Assembly: GCA_020055645.1 (NCBI GenBank)
Contig: CM034549.1
Location: forward strand, 15,769,930 to 15,833,929
Direction: 5' to 3'
Origin: Tomocerus qinae
Lineage: Eukaryota; Arthropoda; Collembola; Entomobryomorpha; Tomoceridae
Length of the DNA stretch: 64,000 bases
Shown: piece by piece, positions 52,301 through 63,300 of the stretch
Numbering within the stretch: the stretch's first letter is position 1
How the letters are laid out: each line of letters begins with the position of its first letter
Program-made: the position numbers and the translations under genes
The notes under the pieces: model-generated
Database searches by the model: none
What the model was told of the DNA's origin: nothing
The model's input: only the letters and a program-made list of their open reading frames with translations

Positions 52301-54303
52301 AATAAGTCAAAATTCTATACACAATTCACAATTCTACGCCTGACTACCTCGTCTTTGTCGTTGTTGTCATACTAGCTTTATTTCCTTCCTGGAAAAAAAT
52401 GTTTGCCATATCAAGAATTTTTAATACCTACTCATTCCTTTCTTCGTAACAAATTGATACTTGCAAAGAATCTCCTTGTCATTTGATACACTTTCAGTCT
52501 CTCCTCATTTTACATCTGTTTACTAACAACATTCACAAACAACGTCAATGTTGGCAGTTCGTCTACTCCGTGCTACTAGGAAATAATTTGTTATTTTACC
52601 TGTAAATATTACGGATATTCACTCCTAAATCTTAGTATTTACTCCGTATGCAGAACACAATAGCCTATAAAAACTGTGGAAATGATGCTGTACCCCGAAG
52701 TGTTTTCTGTTTTCTAGTGACAACCATTAAAACTATAATGATAAGGACCGAAATACAAACACACCAGCCAAAGAGAGTAATTGTCACTGGTTGTTGTAAT
52801 AGAAAATTGCTACCAATATTACGGTGCCTGGACATCAGCCCGACAATTAGCAAATAATAGTAGTATGACTCAACATTCAGAGAATAAAAAGTAATGATGG
52901 AGAAGGTGGAATGGCTGAATGACTCTTTTTGACATTTAGGATAGAAATAGCTCGGGATCTCTCCATTAAAGAGCACGTACATACATCACAGGCAGGTTGT
53001 AGCCAATGAAATAGATACTAACAAAATGTACCCACTTTCTTTTTCGGTCACGAAGAGCAAAAAAGAAAAATGAGAGCTTCCTATTACATTATTATGTAGT
53101 ATCACCGAATACCGACCCGCATAATGTCAACCAATGGAAAGAGTATTAAAAGATAATTACTACATGGCACGACATATTCATTTTTGTAGCAAGACAATTT
53201 GCTTTTTGCATAATTATAATTAATAGCATAATATAAGTCAGTCTATACAAGAGCATTGCACAGTGCACCACTTTTGCACGTACACAAAACCGACATACGA
53301 AGTTGCTTAATTTATGCTGGTGACTGACCGTTAATACAAAGAATTAGTTAATGCAGAGTTTGCTAAGTAATTGCTTTCTGGTAAAGGGTAAGTCAATACT
53401 TTAAAGATATGACCATATATATTTGCATTTGAACCTGTCACTTTAACCCTTTAACGGCTTTAATATTCAGGTTTTTTCCTCTCCGCGTCATAGAACTCAA
53501 AGAATTAATTAAAAGGCAATTTTCCAAAGCTACAGTTTCACCACTTATTTTCATCAGCTTTAGTTATTCTACCCGCGGCAGGATTTCCTAGTCTAAGAAA
53601 CTCTATAAGCGAAATGAGTTCAGTTTAGAAGTTTCAAAGTACGGGGAGAAAAGTACATGATTACTAACTAACAGACTAACTTTATTACCTAACGTATCAG
53701 CAGTATGATTATAAGATCTATAAAACGCTAAATTAAAGTAAGTTTTTGCTTATCGTAGGAAATGTTCTATAAACTTACCGTAATTCTGAAAGACCGTCTT
53801 CCAGGATCATTAACTCGCTTGACCCAAATCTCTTCAGATTTCTTGGTCCCGAGTTTAGTGGCTGTTCCTGACCCATTGCTTCCAGCTGCTGCCTCTCCAC
53901 TGCCATTTTGTCCTGAATCGGGCTTGGTTTTCATTTCCAATAGGGTCCTGTCAATAAATAACTCACATAATTTTGCCTTATTCTGCGACAACTCTGCTTC
54001 TCGGTATTTCTTAGGTTTGGACGTGACATTTCCGCTGCTGCTGCTCTTACAGAGCCTAGCGCCATCGAGGCTATCAGGTTTGGGAAGATCATTGCTTCCA
54101 TTGGATTCTTTTTCCGGAGCTCCCTGATCATCCAAGGCATCTTCGAGTACATTTTCTGCCACATCATCAGCTTCGTCTTCTTCCAAGCCTCCCTTGTCAC
54201 AGAGTTCTACAAATTTTTCTAAAGTAGACAAAGCACGTTCTTCGATGCCAATGGATCCTGTGCGTCTCCTCTCCAAATTGACAACAAGTCCGGAGCCCGA
54301 CAT
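10797..54303 (-). CDS. SNF4Agamma: AMP-activated protein kinase gamma subunit, long isoform
   Basis: Eleven exons on the minus strand: 54303-53779, 38593-38288, 37749-37560, 19411-19320, 19211-19166, 13328-13191, 12364-12257, 12149-11926, 11850-11596, 11474-11307 and 11027-10797, giving 760 residues with every phase consistent. The core (about residue 387 on) holds four CBS motifs: '[11 protein letters not shown]', '[11 protein letters not shown]', '[11 protein letters not shown]' and '[11 protein letters not shown]'. The acidic ribose-binding positions follow as in mammals: Asp in LTITDFI, Arg in LTHKRIL (the site left empty in mammals), Asp in [10 protein letters not shown] and Asp in SLSDILQ. 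The subunit binds AMP/ADP/ATP and confers energy sensing on the AMPK heterotrimer in cytosol and nucleus. The long N-terminus is Ser-rich and acidic. A tail of about 70 residues follows the last CBS motif. The gene spans over 43 kb, unlike its compact neighbours. Confidence 0.93.
13386..13452 (-). CDS. SNF4Agamma: Possible alternative first exon of a short AMPK gamma isoform
   Basis: Reads ATG at 13452 then '[21 protein letters not shown]', ending in phase 1 at a good GTGAGT donor at 13385. It splices in frame to the first core exon 57 bp away, giving a 396-residue protein about the size of mammalian gamma-1. A T-rich tract plus AG lies immediately before the ATG, so it could instead be an internal exon with its own acceptor. 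The intron to the core exon would be only 57 bp, which is short. Seen: frame, donor and phase. Inferred: that it is used. Confidence 0.5.
13453..15123. other. SNF4Agamma: AMPK gamma intron segment, no feature recognised
   Basis: AT-rich intronic DNA. Short open frames (for example 14780-15004 on the minus strand) show no family motif or usable splice pair and were not called. Confidence 0.5.
15124..15331 (-). other. Orphan exon-like ORF with a possible C-terminal membrane anchor
   Basis: A good acceptor (T-rich tract, GTGCAG) precedes an open frame whose translation looks compositionally like protein: Tyr-rich start, then '[21 protein letters not shown]', then a hydrophobic helix '[13 protein letters not shown]' and a stop at 15124. 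An internal ATG could start a product of about 64 residues. It lies inside an AMPK gamma intron on the same strand. The frame is phase 0 at the acceptor, whereas the linker exons need phase 1, and it carries its own stop. It could only be an alternative terminal exon, a nested microprotein gene, or chance. No family recognised and no AATAAA was found just downstream. Confidence 0.3.
15334..19165. other. SNF4Agamma: AMPK gamma intron segment
   Basis: About 3.8 kb of AT-rich intron. It contains a short CT dinucleotide run (16960-16973), TG-rich sequence near 17005 and an imperfect palindrome around 16045-16085. No exon with matching phase was seen. Confidence 0.5.
19166..19411 (-). CDS. SNF4Agamma: AMPK gamma linker exon pair
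   Basis: Two small exons, 19411-19320 and 19211-19166, each with good acceptor and donor. They encode '[18 protein letters not shown]' continuing to '[12 protein letters not shown]', then '[15 protein letters not shown]'. This linker is characteristic of arthropod SNF4A-gamma proteins just before the first CBS motif and is absent from the shortest mammalian isoforms. The first exon enters in phase 1 and leaves in phase 0; the second leaves in phase 1 into the core exon at 13328. The RRSS and HRPSD serines look like possible basophilic-kinase targets. The pair is the meeting point for the N-terminal exons upstream. Confidence 0.9.
19412..21243. other. SNF4Agamma: AMPK gamma intron segment
   Basis: About 1.8 kb of intron containing an AT repeat near 19795-19812. 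The plus-strand open frame at 20281-20532 has no recognisable motif. Nothing else supported. Confidence 0.5.
21244..21649 (-). CDS. SNF4Agamma: AMPK gamma alternative first exon (21.6 kb)
   Basis: Starts with ATG at 21649 and encodes 135 residues before a phase-1 donor (A|GTAATT) at 21243. Splicing to 19411 gives a 555-residue isoform. Sequence runs from '[18 protein letters not shown]' through '[18 protein letters not shown]', a Ser/Asn/Glu-rich stretch, '[20 protein letters not shown]' and '[13 protein letters not shown]'. It shares the F-R segment and the R-S-R-S-L-D site with other N-terminal exons of this gene. It contains its own initiator, so a promoter upstream (within 21650-22100) is implied. 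The body of the exon is clear; the exact donor is chosen by phase and could shift. Confidence 0.78.
21650..34305. other. SNF4Agamma: Large AMPK gamma intron (about 12.7 kb)
   Basis: AT-rich DNA without a supported exon. Contents seen: a purine-rich GAAGGA-type tract at 26798-26832, an AT palindromic run near 26395-26420, an 11-bp inverted repeat with an extra direct copy at 29292-29388, and a transposon-like terminus at 29838. Open frames up to about 90 codons occur on both strands but carry no known motif. The first few hundred bases should include the promoter of the 21.6-kb first exon. Confidence 0.5.
34306..34474 (-). CDS. SNF4Agamma: AMPK gamma alternative first exon (34.5 kb)
   Basis: ATG at 34474 in a good context (GAAAAATG) opens '[20 protein letters not shown]', '[12 protein letters not shown]' and '[17 protein letters not shown]'. 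A phase-1 donor (AAAA|GTAATC) at 34305 allows in-frame splicing to the linker exon at 19411, giving a 476-residue isoform. Another donor (AGG|GTACAT at 34330) would end in phase 0 and would not fit the linker, so the phase-1 site is preferred. The basic amphipathic start and the R-S-R-S-L-D site echo the 21.6-kb exon. Transcript evidence would be needed for the donor. Confidence 0.62.
34475..37559. other. SNF4Agamma: AMPK gamma intron segment (about 3.1 kb)
   Basis: AT-rich intron including the probable promoter and 5' leader of the 34.5-kb first exon. No exon, RNA gene or mobile element recognised. Confidence 0.45.
37560..37749 (-). CDS. SNF4Agamma: AMPK gamma N-terminal exon (37.7 kb)
   Basis: Internal exon entering in phase 0 after a TTTGTAG acceptor and leaving in phase 1 at GTAAGC (37559). 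It encodes '[19 protein letters not shown]', a poly-Ser run, then '[19 protein letters not shown]', '[19 protein letters not shown]'. Using the GTAAGC donor rather than the overlapping GTACGT four bases earlier gives the phase needed by the 19.4-kb linker exon. The MDIFRH segment parallels LEDIFRH in the 21.6-kb exon. It also contains an ATG as its fourth codon, so it could serve as a first exon from an internal promoter. Confidence 0.75.
37750..38287. other. SNF4Agamma: AMPK gamma intron between the 38.6- and 37.7-kb exons
   Basis: 538-bp intron with ordinary GT-AG ends. Nothing else recognised. Confidence 0.6.
38288..38593 (-). CDS. SNF4Agamma: AMPK gamma N-terminal exon (38.6 kb)
   Basis: Internal exon of 102 codons, phase 0 at both ends, after a TCATTTCAG acceptor. 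It encodes '[18 protein letters not shown]', '[17 protein letters not shown]' and '[20 protein letters not shown]' followed by '[15 protein letters not shown]'. The [14 protein letters not shown] segment is the one I associate with long insect SNF4A-gamma isoforms, and it aligns with the D-I-F-R-H segments in the 37.7- and 21.6-kb exons. It is flanked in frame by the 54.3-kb exon upstream and the 37.7-kb exon downstream. Confidence 0.82.
46641..46658. repeat. AAAT tetranucleotide repeat
   Basis: Short run of ATAA/AAAT units (about 4.5 copies) in the large AMPK gamma intron. Confidence 0.8.
48371..48404. repeat. ATT/TTA trinucleotide microsatellite
   Basis: About eleven TTA/ATT units with small interruptions in the large AMPK gamma intron. 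Likely length-polymorphic. Confidence 0.85.
51010..51455. mobile_element. Candidate foldback MITE with TTAA target duplication
   Basis: The 446-bp segment is flanked on both sides by TTAA (51006-51009 and 51456-51459). It starts GGTGGAAC and ends GCTCCACC, an 8-bp terminal inverted repeat with one mismatch. Inside, GGAGGGTTCCAAGGC (51135-51149) and its near-complement GCTTTGGGACCCTCC (51274-51288) match at 13 of 15 positions, giving a foldback structure. It has no coding capacity. TTAA duplications are typical of piggyBac-type elements, though the GGTGG terminus is not the usual CCC start. Best read as an old non-autonomous element; copies elsewhere in the genome are needed to prove it. Confidence 0.45.
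53779..54303 (-). CDS. SNF4Agamma: AMPK gamma first coding exon of the long isoform (54.3 kb)
   Basis: ATG at 54303 begins '[18 protein letters not shown]', then '[18 protein letters not shown]', an acidic stretch ([19 protein letters not shown]), '[20 protein letters not shown]', a Gly/Ser-rich part and '[19 protein letters not shown]' before a consensus GTAAGT donor at 53778. It leaves in phase 0, matching the exon at 38593. I do not recognise a known domain. The [11 protein letters not shown] segment looks helical. Assignment to this gene rests on strand, phase, donor quality and lack of any other partner gene in the window, so it is less certain than the core. Confidence 0.68.
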
Positions 54304-57300
54304 GATGAATTATTACTTTATTTGGTAGAACAGGGGAGTAAACGATTCAATTTAGTCAACCTATTAGAATTTGAAGATAGATCACTGCTTTGCTGAGGTA
54401 CTTATAAATAAAGTTAGTCTTGTCAGCTCAGCAGGAAGTAGTTACAAACAGCCCAGTTAACAATGAAGGTATTCATGCTGATCAATTACTGGAGAACTGG
54501 AGAGAAAATGATTCCATATTGCCTATATTGATTATTATAGTCGTGAGAACTAAGAAAACACAGAAAAATCAACGGAAAACTTCTTATCACAAAAAGATCT
54601 TCATTCCACTGACACCTTGTCTGAATATTGAGTGTGAGTCCTCTTGAAGTGATTGATGTACAGCAAGGTAATTTCAATAAAGTGTCTGACTTCTCTGCTG
54701 TAAAGATCAGAAAGAAATGATTGTTAAACAAGTTTAGCATGCACCTCACTGTGAGAAAGTGGGAAATAGTTCCTAGGATTGGTCTCCTACTGTGAGACTG
54801 AGGGATTGTCCCAAACTTATAATATCTCTCAGTTTCAGCACGAGAGAGACTGATCGGGATCCTGTGTAAATGATTTGACAGAAGGAGCTCTGACGCTTGA
54901 CGTCGAAAAACTCTCGGACGAATTCACTAAGAAAGTGTAGTACTATGTGGCTCTAGTACAAAAGTATCGAAGTTGACGTGCAGGTTTTGTTCACAGAAAT
55001 GGCAGACAGCTTGGCGCTAGCTGACAAGAGGAAATGCGATGCCTTGTAGTGACATAATCCAATGCAATGTATTAAGTAGCAGAGCTATGCAAAATTGCAA
55101 GAGTCAAAGTCAACTCCCAACTGAACTGACACTATAAAACCAATTCAATGATTTCCAGTCACTTTGATATAGAAATATGTCTTTTTCCGTATGTATCTCT
55201 TGACTGTTTGAATTCACTGCATTGCACACACATAAGTCAAGAGAGCATGCAGTAAATAAGAGGCAAATCTTCTTTCAGAGTTAAATGACTCGAAATTTTA
55301 TGTTGGCTGAATCTGAATGTGGTATTATTGAAGTATTGCTCTATAAACTAAAAAGATAGTATACTTATGTAACGTTGTACTTGCAAGTAAGAGTTAGTTC
55401 AGCAGCTTTGGCTTTGCATTGCTTTGCTGGCACTGAAATAGAATGGCACTGTGTACTACTGCAGTTCGATAATAGGAACTTTGAGCAGAATAGGACAAAG
55501 TCAACTCTCAGAGCTCAAAGTGACACTTTCCCTTCTCCTCTCTACCAAATTCACAATGTATTCGCACTAAGAATACCAACTTACGTCAGATCTTTTTATG
55601 CCGAGTCTATACAATTGGAATTGTAAACTAGCGTTCTGTTGTGAGAGTAAGAAGGATACGACGCCTTTACAATAAAGTGTCGAGCAAAAGGCAGTAATTC
55701 TACTGCAATAAATATTAATACTACGACAGGACTATGAATATGTGTAATATTTATGTTTGACTTCAGCAGAAACTATTCGCTTCGTTATATGCTGTTAGTA
55801 CATAGCAGAAAAAGATGAATATCTTATTGTACACAATATTTTGTAAATGTTACAGTTTGGCTTTGCTTTTGCTTCACAGTGGCCGTATTTTCAATAAGCA
55901 GCACTTTAGGATTCCAGCATCAAAATTATTGCGATTTTCTAACAAGTAAGCAACTATATGATTTTGGTATGTGATGTTCAATCAAAATTGGTTGACTGTT
56001 CAAGATGAACTTGTAATGTTCATCTATATTCGTAATTTGTACAATTGTATCAGTCCTTTAGAGTTACACTGGCTTGAGCTAACGTGTTTAGTGTTGAGGA
56101 AGGCGATGATTTTAAAAGACAAAGACTACCGCACCTATTTTCTACAGCACTTCACTTAAGTTTAGTTGCAAAAATACCTAATTCTTGAAAAATTCGCGGA
56201 AATTTGCTGTACTGTGATGCTGACACTTTGCCAAATAGTAAACTCACACAAGGAAGATTGCAAACAGTGTATACAAAGAGTTCTGTATACTTTTTTCAAT
56301 TTCACATTGAGTTACGGACGTTATCTACGAACTTACATTTCATTCTACGAAAGTAATACAGGAGTAAATATTACCAAACTTTACTGGGATTCATTGCTTT
56401 AATTTATATTTTTAATGCGAAGGAAACTCTCAAACTCACAGCTTCCTCTTTTCTACTACATTTCCTTCACTCTTACATACATTTATCTTCACTTCACCTT
56501 AAAACAGCATTCATAGCATTGCAATGCTAAAGCTGAAACTTTTAAGGTCATTCTAATTTTAGATTTATTATGCGACAGTACAGCCTCAGCGTACTTCTAG
56601 TTTAACTTCCCCCGACAACTATGATTAATTCAAATTCCAATAATCTTCCTCTCGTAGAATTACTTGAATCTTAAAGTTAGTCACTTAGGGAGTCTCTTAT
56701 TTATTTCTAGAGATACTGCAGAGGACTGAGGTAATTGACTTCGGGGGGAAATTCTGTATTTTCCTAACTTTCATCAAGGCCTTCTACGAATAATGAATAA
56801 GCGACACGCTTTATGTTTCAAAGCGCAGTTACATATCATTCGATATCAAACAACTAATTATTGCTGTTTGTTCTTCCAAATTGACACAAGGCAGTGCCTA
56901 CTATAGCTTATTCAGAAGACTGCAGCTGTATCGTAGGTATATACAGCAATTAAATATTTAATTCTATTCCAATGTCATTCAGAATGTCATATGTCAGTTA
57001 GCAGCGTGGTTTGTTTTACGTATTTGTTCGTTGTGCACGTACACATGTCATATATAATTTACTTCATCAAAGTAAAATTAGCAACTTCAATTAAACCTAC
57101 ATCTTAGAGGCACATCATTTTATCACTACTAGTAAATGCAGCTGCATTGAAAACAAACTATTTTTTCAACATAAACTTTTGTCCGGAGGACTAGGAGAGA
57201 CTCTAATGTTAATGTTTGTGAGCAGTTGAGGAGAAGTCCTTAAAAAGTTCTTACGTAAGCACATAAACGCTTTCTTCTCTACATTATGTAATAGCACCTA

Positions 57301-60300
57301 AAACAGAATGAAGGTCATGGAGAAGAAGGAGAGATTAGTTTGTTGGGAAGCAGTAAGTAAAACGCCCTTCTGTCATTAATCATTTGCCTTTTCCATCACT
57401 TTAATGTGGCTACCACTAGAGTGTTATAACACATTGAGCTGCGAAATAGATCGCTTCCAGCCACACATCTTCACAGATTATTTAGTTTTTTGCTAAAAAC
57501 ATACCTATTTACTGCAAGGCATTTACTATCTGATAAAACAGAATAATGGAGCCCGTTTTTCGTGACACAATCGTGGAAGTCGGAAATAAATACAACTTCT
57601 TGCTTTGTAACCTTATCTTGAATACTTCCTTAGCTTAGCAATATCAAAGTCAATGTTGAGCCAATTTCTCTTCACTTTTCTTCAATACAAATGACGTAAT
57701 CCTTGACTCCATACTATTGTCATTTTAACATGTACAATCCGCTACAAACCCTGCAAATTAAAAAAAAAGATTAGTAAATAAGCACATTGAAACTTCTATT
57801 AGAAATTGAAACATTAAGAAATGTAGAGAACTAATGCTTAATTTAATTTCATTTAATCAATTCTTTTATATCCTATTGGAGCATGGAGTATGGACTTGCA
57901 CAATACAATCTCATTTTAAAAGGTTGACAGTGCAAATTAGTTCAAAATATATTTTTCATGTCCAGCACGTAGTGCATATCTATTACACATGTACGGAGAG
58001 TATCATGGTACGATATCCTTGTCATAATAAAAAGGATATTAATATTTTTATTAGAGTCACTAGAGAAGTCACGTCCTCACAATATAAACAGATATTTCAA
58101 TAGATTAAGTAACTCGATCCTTGTGAATTTGCAAACCATCATGTCCCACGAGCATTATTGGAAAACTATTTACTTCTGAATCATTACTTAAAGATGCATC
58201 ATCGCTGAAATGATTCTTAAAGTGTCCTACAACCAAACTAAGTACCTTTCCAAACAGATTAGATAGACTCAGTAAAGACATGTTATCAAATTGAACAAAA
58301 CAAAACCCCCTCTTGTTTACACCGAGTATGTTTACACGTAATGGAGCTTTGTTAACAAGCTAATAAAACGTGCGAATTGCACACAATATCTCCTGTCATA
58401 ACAATGGCACTCAATACTTAGAGCATTGCTATTATTGCTACGAAAGGAAAAATATTTTTAATGTTGTAGTACAGTAGGCTTATTAAAAATGTGTTTATAT
58501 TTTATAATAACAGACACAATTTTGGTGTGAATGGTAATTTAACTTCTGAGTTTTTATTAAGTGTATACGTGAACTCACTACTTACTTACATGTAAATATT
58601 TACGTTTACTAAGTTTACTTCAATATCTACGAAATATTAATTTATTCTTATTTAATTGTTTTCAATTAGAAAACACAGGTTAAAGTTGCATAACTATTTG
58701 TGGTTAAAAATGTTACGATAAAATCTTACTCAGATAAAAAAATCGCCATCATCTTATGACTACCTAGGCATATGCCTAATATTTGTAATACATTGGAGAC
58801 CATTTAATACCTTTTACTAATAATAAAAGTCTCAATAAATGGTTGTATGAAACATTTTACATAAAAACTTTAACATATTTTTCATGCAAACCTCTGAGTA
58901 GAATTTCAAAACAAATAGATTACCCCCAATTGTTTCGAAATTACTGCTTGTGTACTATCTAGATCCCCAATATAAATACAAATTTATTTTGGGGGGTCTA
59001 GTTGCTACTTGTACCCGAATAATCCTCCTATTTTGACTATAGTAGATTAATACGAAATCAGTCAAACAATAGAATTTTGTAAAGTACTACTAAAAGACCT
59101 ATCAAGTTCTACTTCACTGATTCATTGAATTGTCGTAGTACCATAAATTGATGAACAAAATTTGCTCAAGATAATGTTCACATGATGTCTTGCTAAAGTT
59201 GTGAGGCTATGCATTAATACTTTCAATCTAACACACAACTTGCAAAGCCACATCCTCTGAAATGTTCCGATGCTTTATTTTACATTGTTACATTAATATT
59301 CGTAATATAGTTTTGGTCGAGTTATCTGATGTAATAGGTTGCACAAACTTGAAACAAAAACAAATCAACCACAACTATTTGCAGCGGTGTTATTTCTATG
59401 TCTTCAGTAATATAGTTACTAAAACCATAGCGCAGATGTGATAATCATTTTGGTTTCCTGTCAGCTAATGTAAAAATAAATTGCCATATCCTGTACTACT
59501 CCCAGTAAAAGTTGCTTCACTGGATAGTTCTGCACTTTGCACTGCAGTGTATAGTGTCAAAAAAGATATATATAGCAAATAAAAATTAAACCCATTATTC
59601 GTAGTCATTGCAGAAATCAGGGGGATATTTAATAATAAGTATGCTTAATGTCCAAATGCTCTGCAAGACACTGACCGATAATGGGCGCCGAAAGTGAACT
59701 GATTTGATGTGACGAAAATGGATTTAGTTAGTTGAGTGAGTGAGTATGCTTGTTAAATTCTATTTAACAACATTATCATTGAAAATAAGCTAACATAACA
59801 AGTAAGCCAAAACACTATTAGACTGAAAACGTCAACGAATTCAATTTAAGCTCATGCAGCCTTCGGAAAGTTAATTCGACTCGACTCACTTCACTTCTCA
59901 TTCCCTCATCACATCACTCGCTCTACTCCTTCCTCGTCTTCCCTTATCTTCTTTCGGTAGACAAACAATCCACAGCAAGACATCATTGAAAGACTACAAT
60001 AGAAAATGGAATATAGGAGAGCAAACAAGATAACACTACCGAGCTAGCACGGAGGGAAAAGAGCAGACATTGTTAGTCCAATCTCAAGTCATGAAATCCT
60101 TGCTACACTGAGCTAGATAATTCACAATGCATACAAACGTGTCTTTCATTTACTAATAAACCCATTTGTATCATTTAAGTCTACAGAAACACATCCAATG
60201 ACTTTTACTTGTCAGTCCCAATGGATAGATTATATTATACACACCTTATATACTTACATAATGTTTCACATTTGTACCTAACTTCTGCCTGTAAGCAATT

Positions 60301-63300
60301 ACTGCAATGTAAATTCGTCTCACGTAAGAAAATACACATTTAAGCCAAAGACAAATATTTAATACGAGTTAAAATTGTAACACTAACGAAAGCTGCCTTT
60401 ATAGTACCTTCGGAGAGCCGGATTAAATTGTAACTACAGAAAATAAAATATTAAATGTGCATATAGAAATTAATAATTGAATTTGAATACAGAAGGGTAC
60501 ACCAATGTTGGCTGGTATTTTGTATGTAAATTGAGGTTGCACACATGTCAAGTGCTAAAACTAGTAAGAAGATATGCAAATTAATAATTGTTCGCTAGTG
60601 TTTTCCATGTGTTCATCTTTTCGTAGTAATAAACGTTTGAGCATAAAATAAGCATGTATAGTAACTACAATTCTCAAGTAACTCAAGATTTTCCCACCGT
60701 ATCTTCCCTGACTAGCATATTAAGGCATAGCAATCTGTTAGTGTTTAGGAAGACGTTATTCGCTAATGACAGTAAATGACATTGGACTCCCTTACTCCGT
60801 GAATTGGGAACGCATTGTATAACTTATATTTCAGTGCGCACAGATGTGTTGCACATGATGCAGAGATTATCTAGCGCTGTGAATGAGTATCGTCATTGTA
60901 ATTTGTAACGTTACAGATAATACTGGCCAATGTCATTATGTTGTTCATGTTCATCCATAATTGCAGTTACAGAGAAACTCAATTAACAGTAGCTACTATT
61001 TGTGTATTTCCATTGCTAGTCTCTTTTGAACCCTCCACGCCAATAGAAAAAGACTAATTAACTTTGATTGTGACTCATTGTGCTGTAATAAATAAATATT
61101 ATTGCAAAAGTCTGCTTTGGTATCATTGAAATATTATATAGACTACTTTAGCATATTTCGAAAGACGAAAGAGATAGATCACGTTTTCATTTGTACATGC
61201 AAAAAGTTTTACTAGTTACTATAAAGTCACAAAACAACAATACTAAGAACTGTAAGAACATCCTGGGGTAATGTTTTGTTCGTTTTCGCACGAAGCTACC
61301 GACAGTAATGAGAGAGAATCTTTTGAAGAGCATGAGAAGCAGACTGGAGAAGAAGACTACGTAACAACAAAAACAAATAGCAATTAGTATACTGCGAGCA
61401 TAAATCCACAAAGAAAAGTTCGCACTCCAGCAGGTCTTCTTTCCATTAATCTGTCACTATAATCTCAATGGACGTCTTGAATCATCTCACAGATAAAGTA
61501 AAAGAAGAAATGAAAGAGATATTAATGAAATGTCAAGATTGAAGCAGACTACGAATTCCAACATCTAGCTACTAGAAAGTATTTTCTACCATCAAAAATC
61601 AATATAAATACTGCAGGCACCAAGCAAGTGTCCCTAGGAAACTTTGAGATTCTCTATCTATCAATGTCTGTCTTAACTTTTCTCGTCATCCAATGTACAT
61701 TCACGACATTCAACTAACCAATTTCTTTGGCATTTCATCATATAAATTGCTTTTCAAATTAAGGAGATGCTATCAACTGTAGCAACTAGTATGCCAAGCT
61801 ATACTACTACTATTTTCTGCACATTGTAAACACATGATAAACATAAACTGTGTAGACATAATATAAGACTTTCAGGACGAGAAAGAACTTGATACAGAAA
61901 GTCACATGGGGTTTGTAGGCACTTGTAGTTTCTATCCACTTTTGCTACATTTGTAGTAGTTGTTTATTGTATAACCCAAGTTTCACTAAAAATTAAATTT
62001 CGCCACAAAATATATTTCTTCCTCTAACAATTGTAGGTAGAGAGTCTCTGCGACTAAAAATTGTTGATGTGCGATAACAAATTCTGAACTTGTATTTTTT
62101 CTTAAATTGAGGATACCAAAATTTTTAGGATGACAGAATGTTTACCATTGTTTAGCTTTGGCTAGTAGATGTTCAAACAAAGGTATCCCACATTAAGGTG
62201 CCTAGTTGACAATTTGATATCGCAATAAAAGCCAAACAAGAAAGCTGCAAATTAATGATTATTAGAGAGGAGACATTTTTAAAATGAAGAAAACTACAAC
62301 CTTGCATGGCCAAGAAGTACATTAATAGTCTTCAATGATGCATGTGTATGAAGTATGGACTAAAGTGACTTCAGTGATTCCTACAATTTTAGGGGAAATA
62401 AATCCTCTATTGCTGGTTTCGTGTCTTAACTACAGCTTATATGCAAAGCATAAATTTATCATGATGTTATGCATAATCAATTTATATCTCGCTAGTTTAA
62501 GTAATCCGCCTGCGTTTGGATGTGCATCGTTAATTAATCAAACTCAAATGGAACATAATATAGCAGTAATATGTAGGGATGCCAAATGAAAATAATTTTT
62601 CTATTTGGTTACTGAGTTCTAATGTAACTCCTACAATAATACAAAACAAACATGTCCATATAAGGAGCTGTGTACCGCACCATAAGTAAAACTTATAGTT
62701 TGTAGAGCATGCATACATGGATTATTGAGCTATTTTGGCCAGTTAATCGATTTCTCCACTTATTGAGAACAATGAACTACCTTTTCAAACGACTGACTGC
62801 ATGCATGAGTAGTGTAGGTCCAACCAATCTACTATACAAAACAAACAGGAGGACATAACTACACTTAGATTGTGTTGCAGCTCATTGTTTTGCTTTGTTT
62901 CGCTAAACCTCTTTGCGTGTATGCATGCATGCAGATAAGAGAGTTGTTTTGCTAGTGGAAATGGTGAAAATAATGGATATAGATTTCTGATGTTTAGACA
63001 TGTACTTGCTCGAATTGCAAATATATGACAGAACTTTGGATCTGGGGAAAATTTTCCAATCGACTTATGGCAACTTGGGTAATTGGCTACGGCATTTCGC
63101 AGAGCTAAGTAAACAATACTCCAAATCAAGTATGACATTTTGGATATTATTTAGCTGCAAACTTTTCCAGTTATTTTTGGTAGCCTTTCAGAAACTCAAG
63201 CCCACTGAGGTTTACAATATCTGAATCAACTTTTACTTGCGAAAAATTGTCATACAGGGTACAACAGTCTGCACTTTTACGACTTACATTTAACCCAATG

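Larger units (their letters stand above)
38594..53778. other. SNF4Agamma: Largest AMPK gamma intron (about 15.2 kb)
   Basis: AT-rich intron without supported exons. It holds a TATCGATA octamer at 44357-44364 within an extended palindrome, an AAAT tetranucleotide run at 46641-46658, an ATT trinucleotide run at 48371-48404, and the candidate foldback MITE at 51010-51455. Open frames of up to about 105 codons on either strand show no family motif. Alternative first exons with very short coding parts could be hidden here. Confidence 0.5.

Noticed and set aside
53762-54127. 121-codon plus-strand open frame
   Set aside because: It is antisense to the 54.3-kb AMPK gamma exon. The minus strand frame has a good ATG and a consensus donor.
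62785-63138. 117-codon minus-strand open frame near the right edge
   Set aside because: No family motif, Cys/His/Leu-rich chance-like composition, overlaps an opposite-strand frame and has no convincing splice context.
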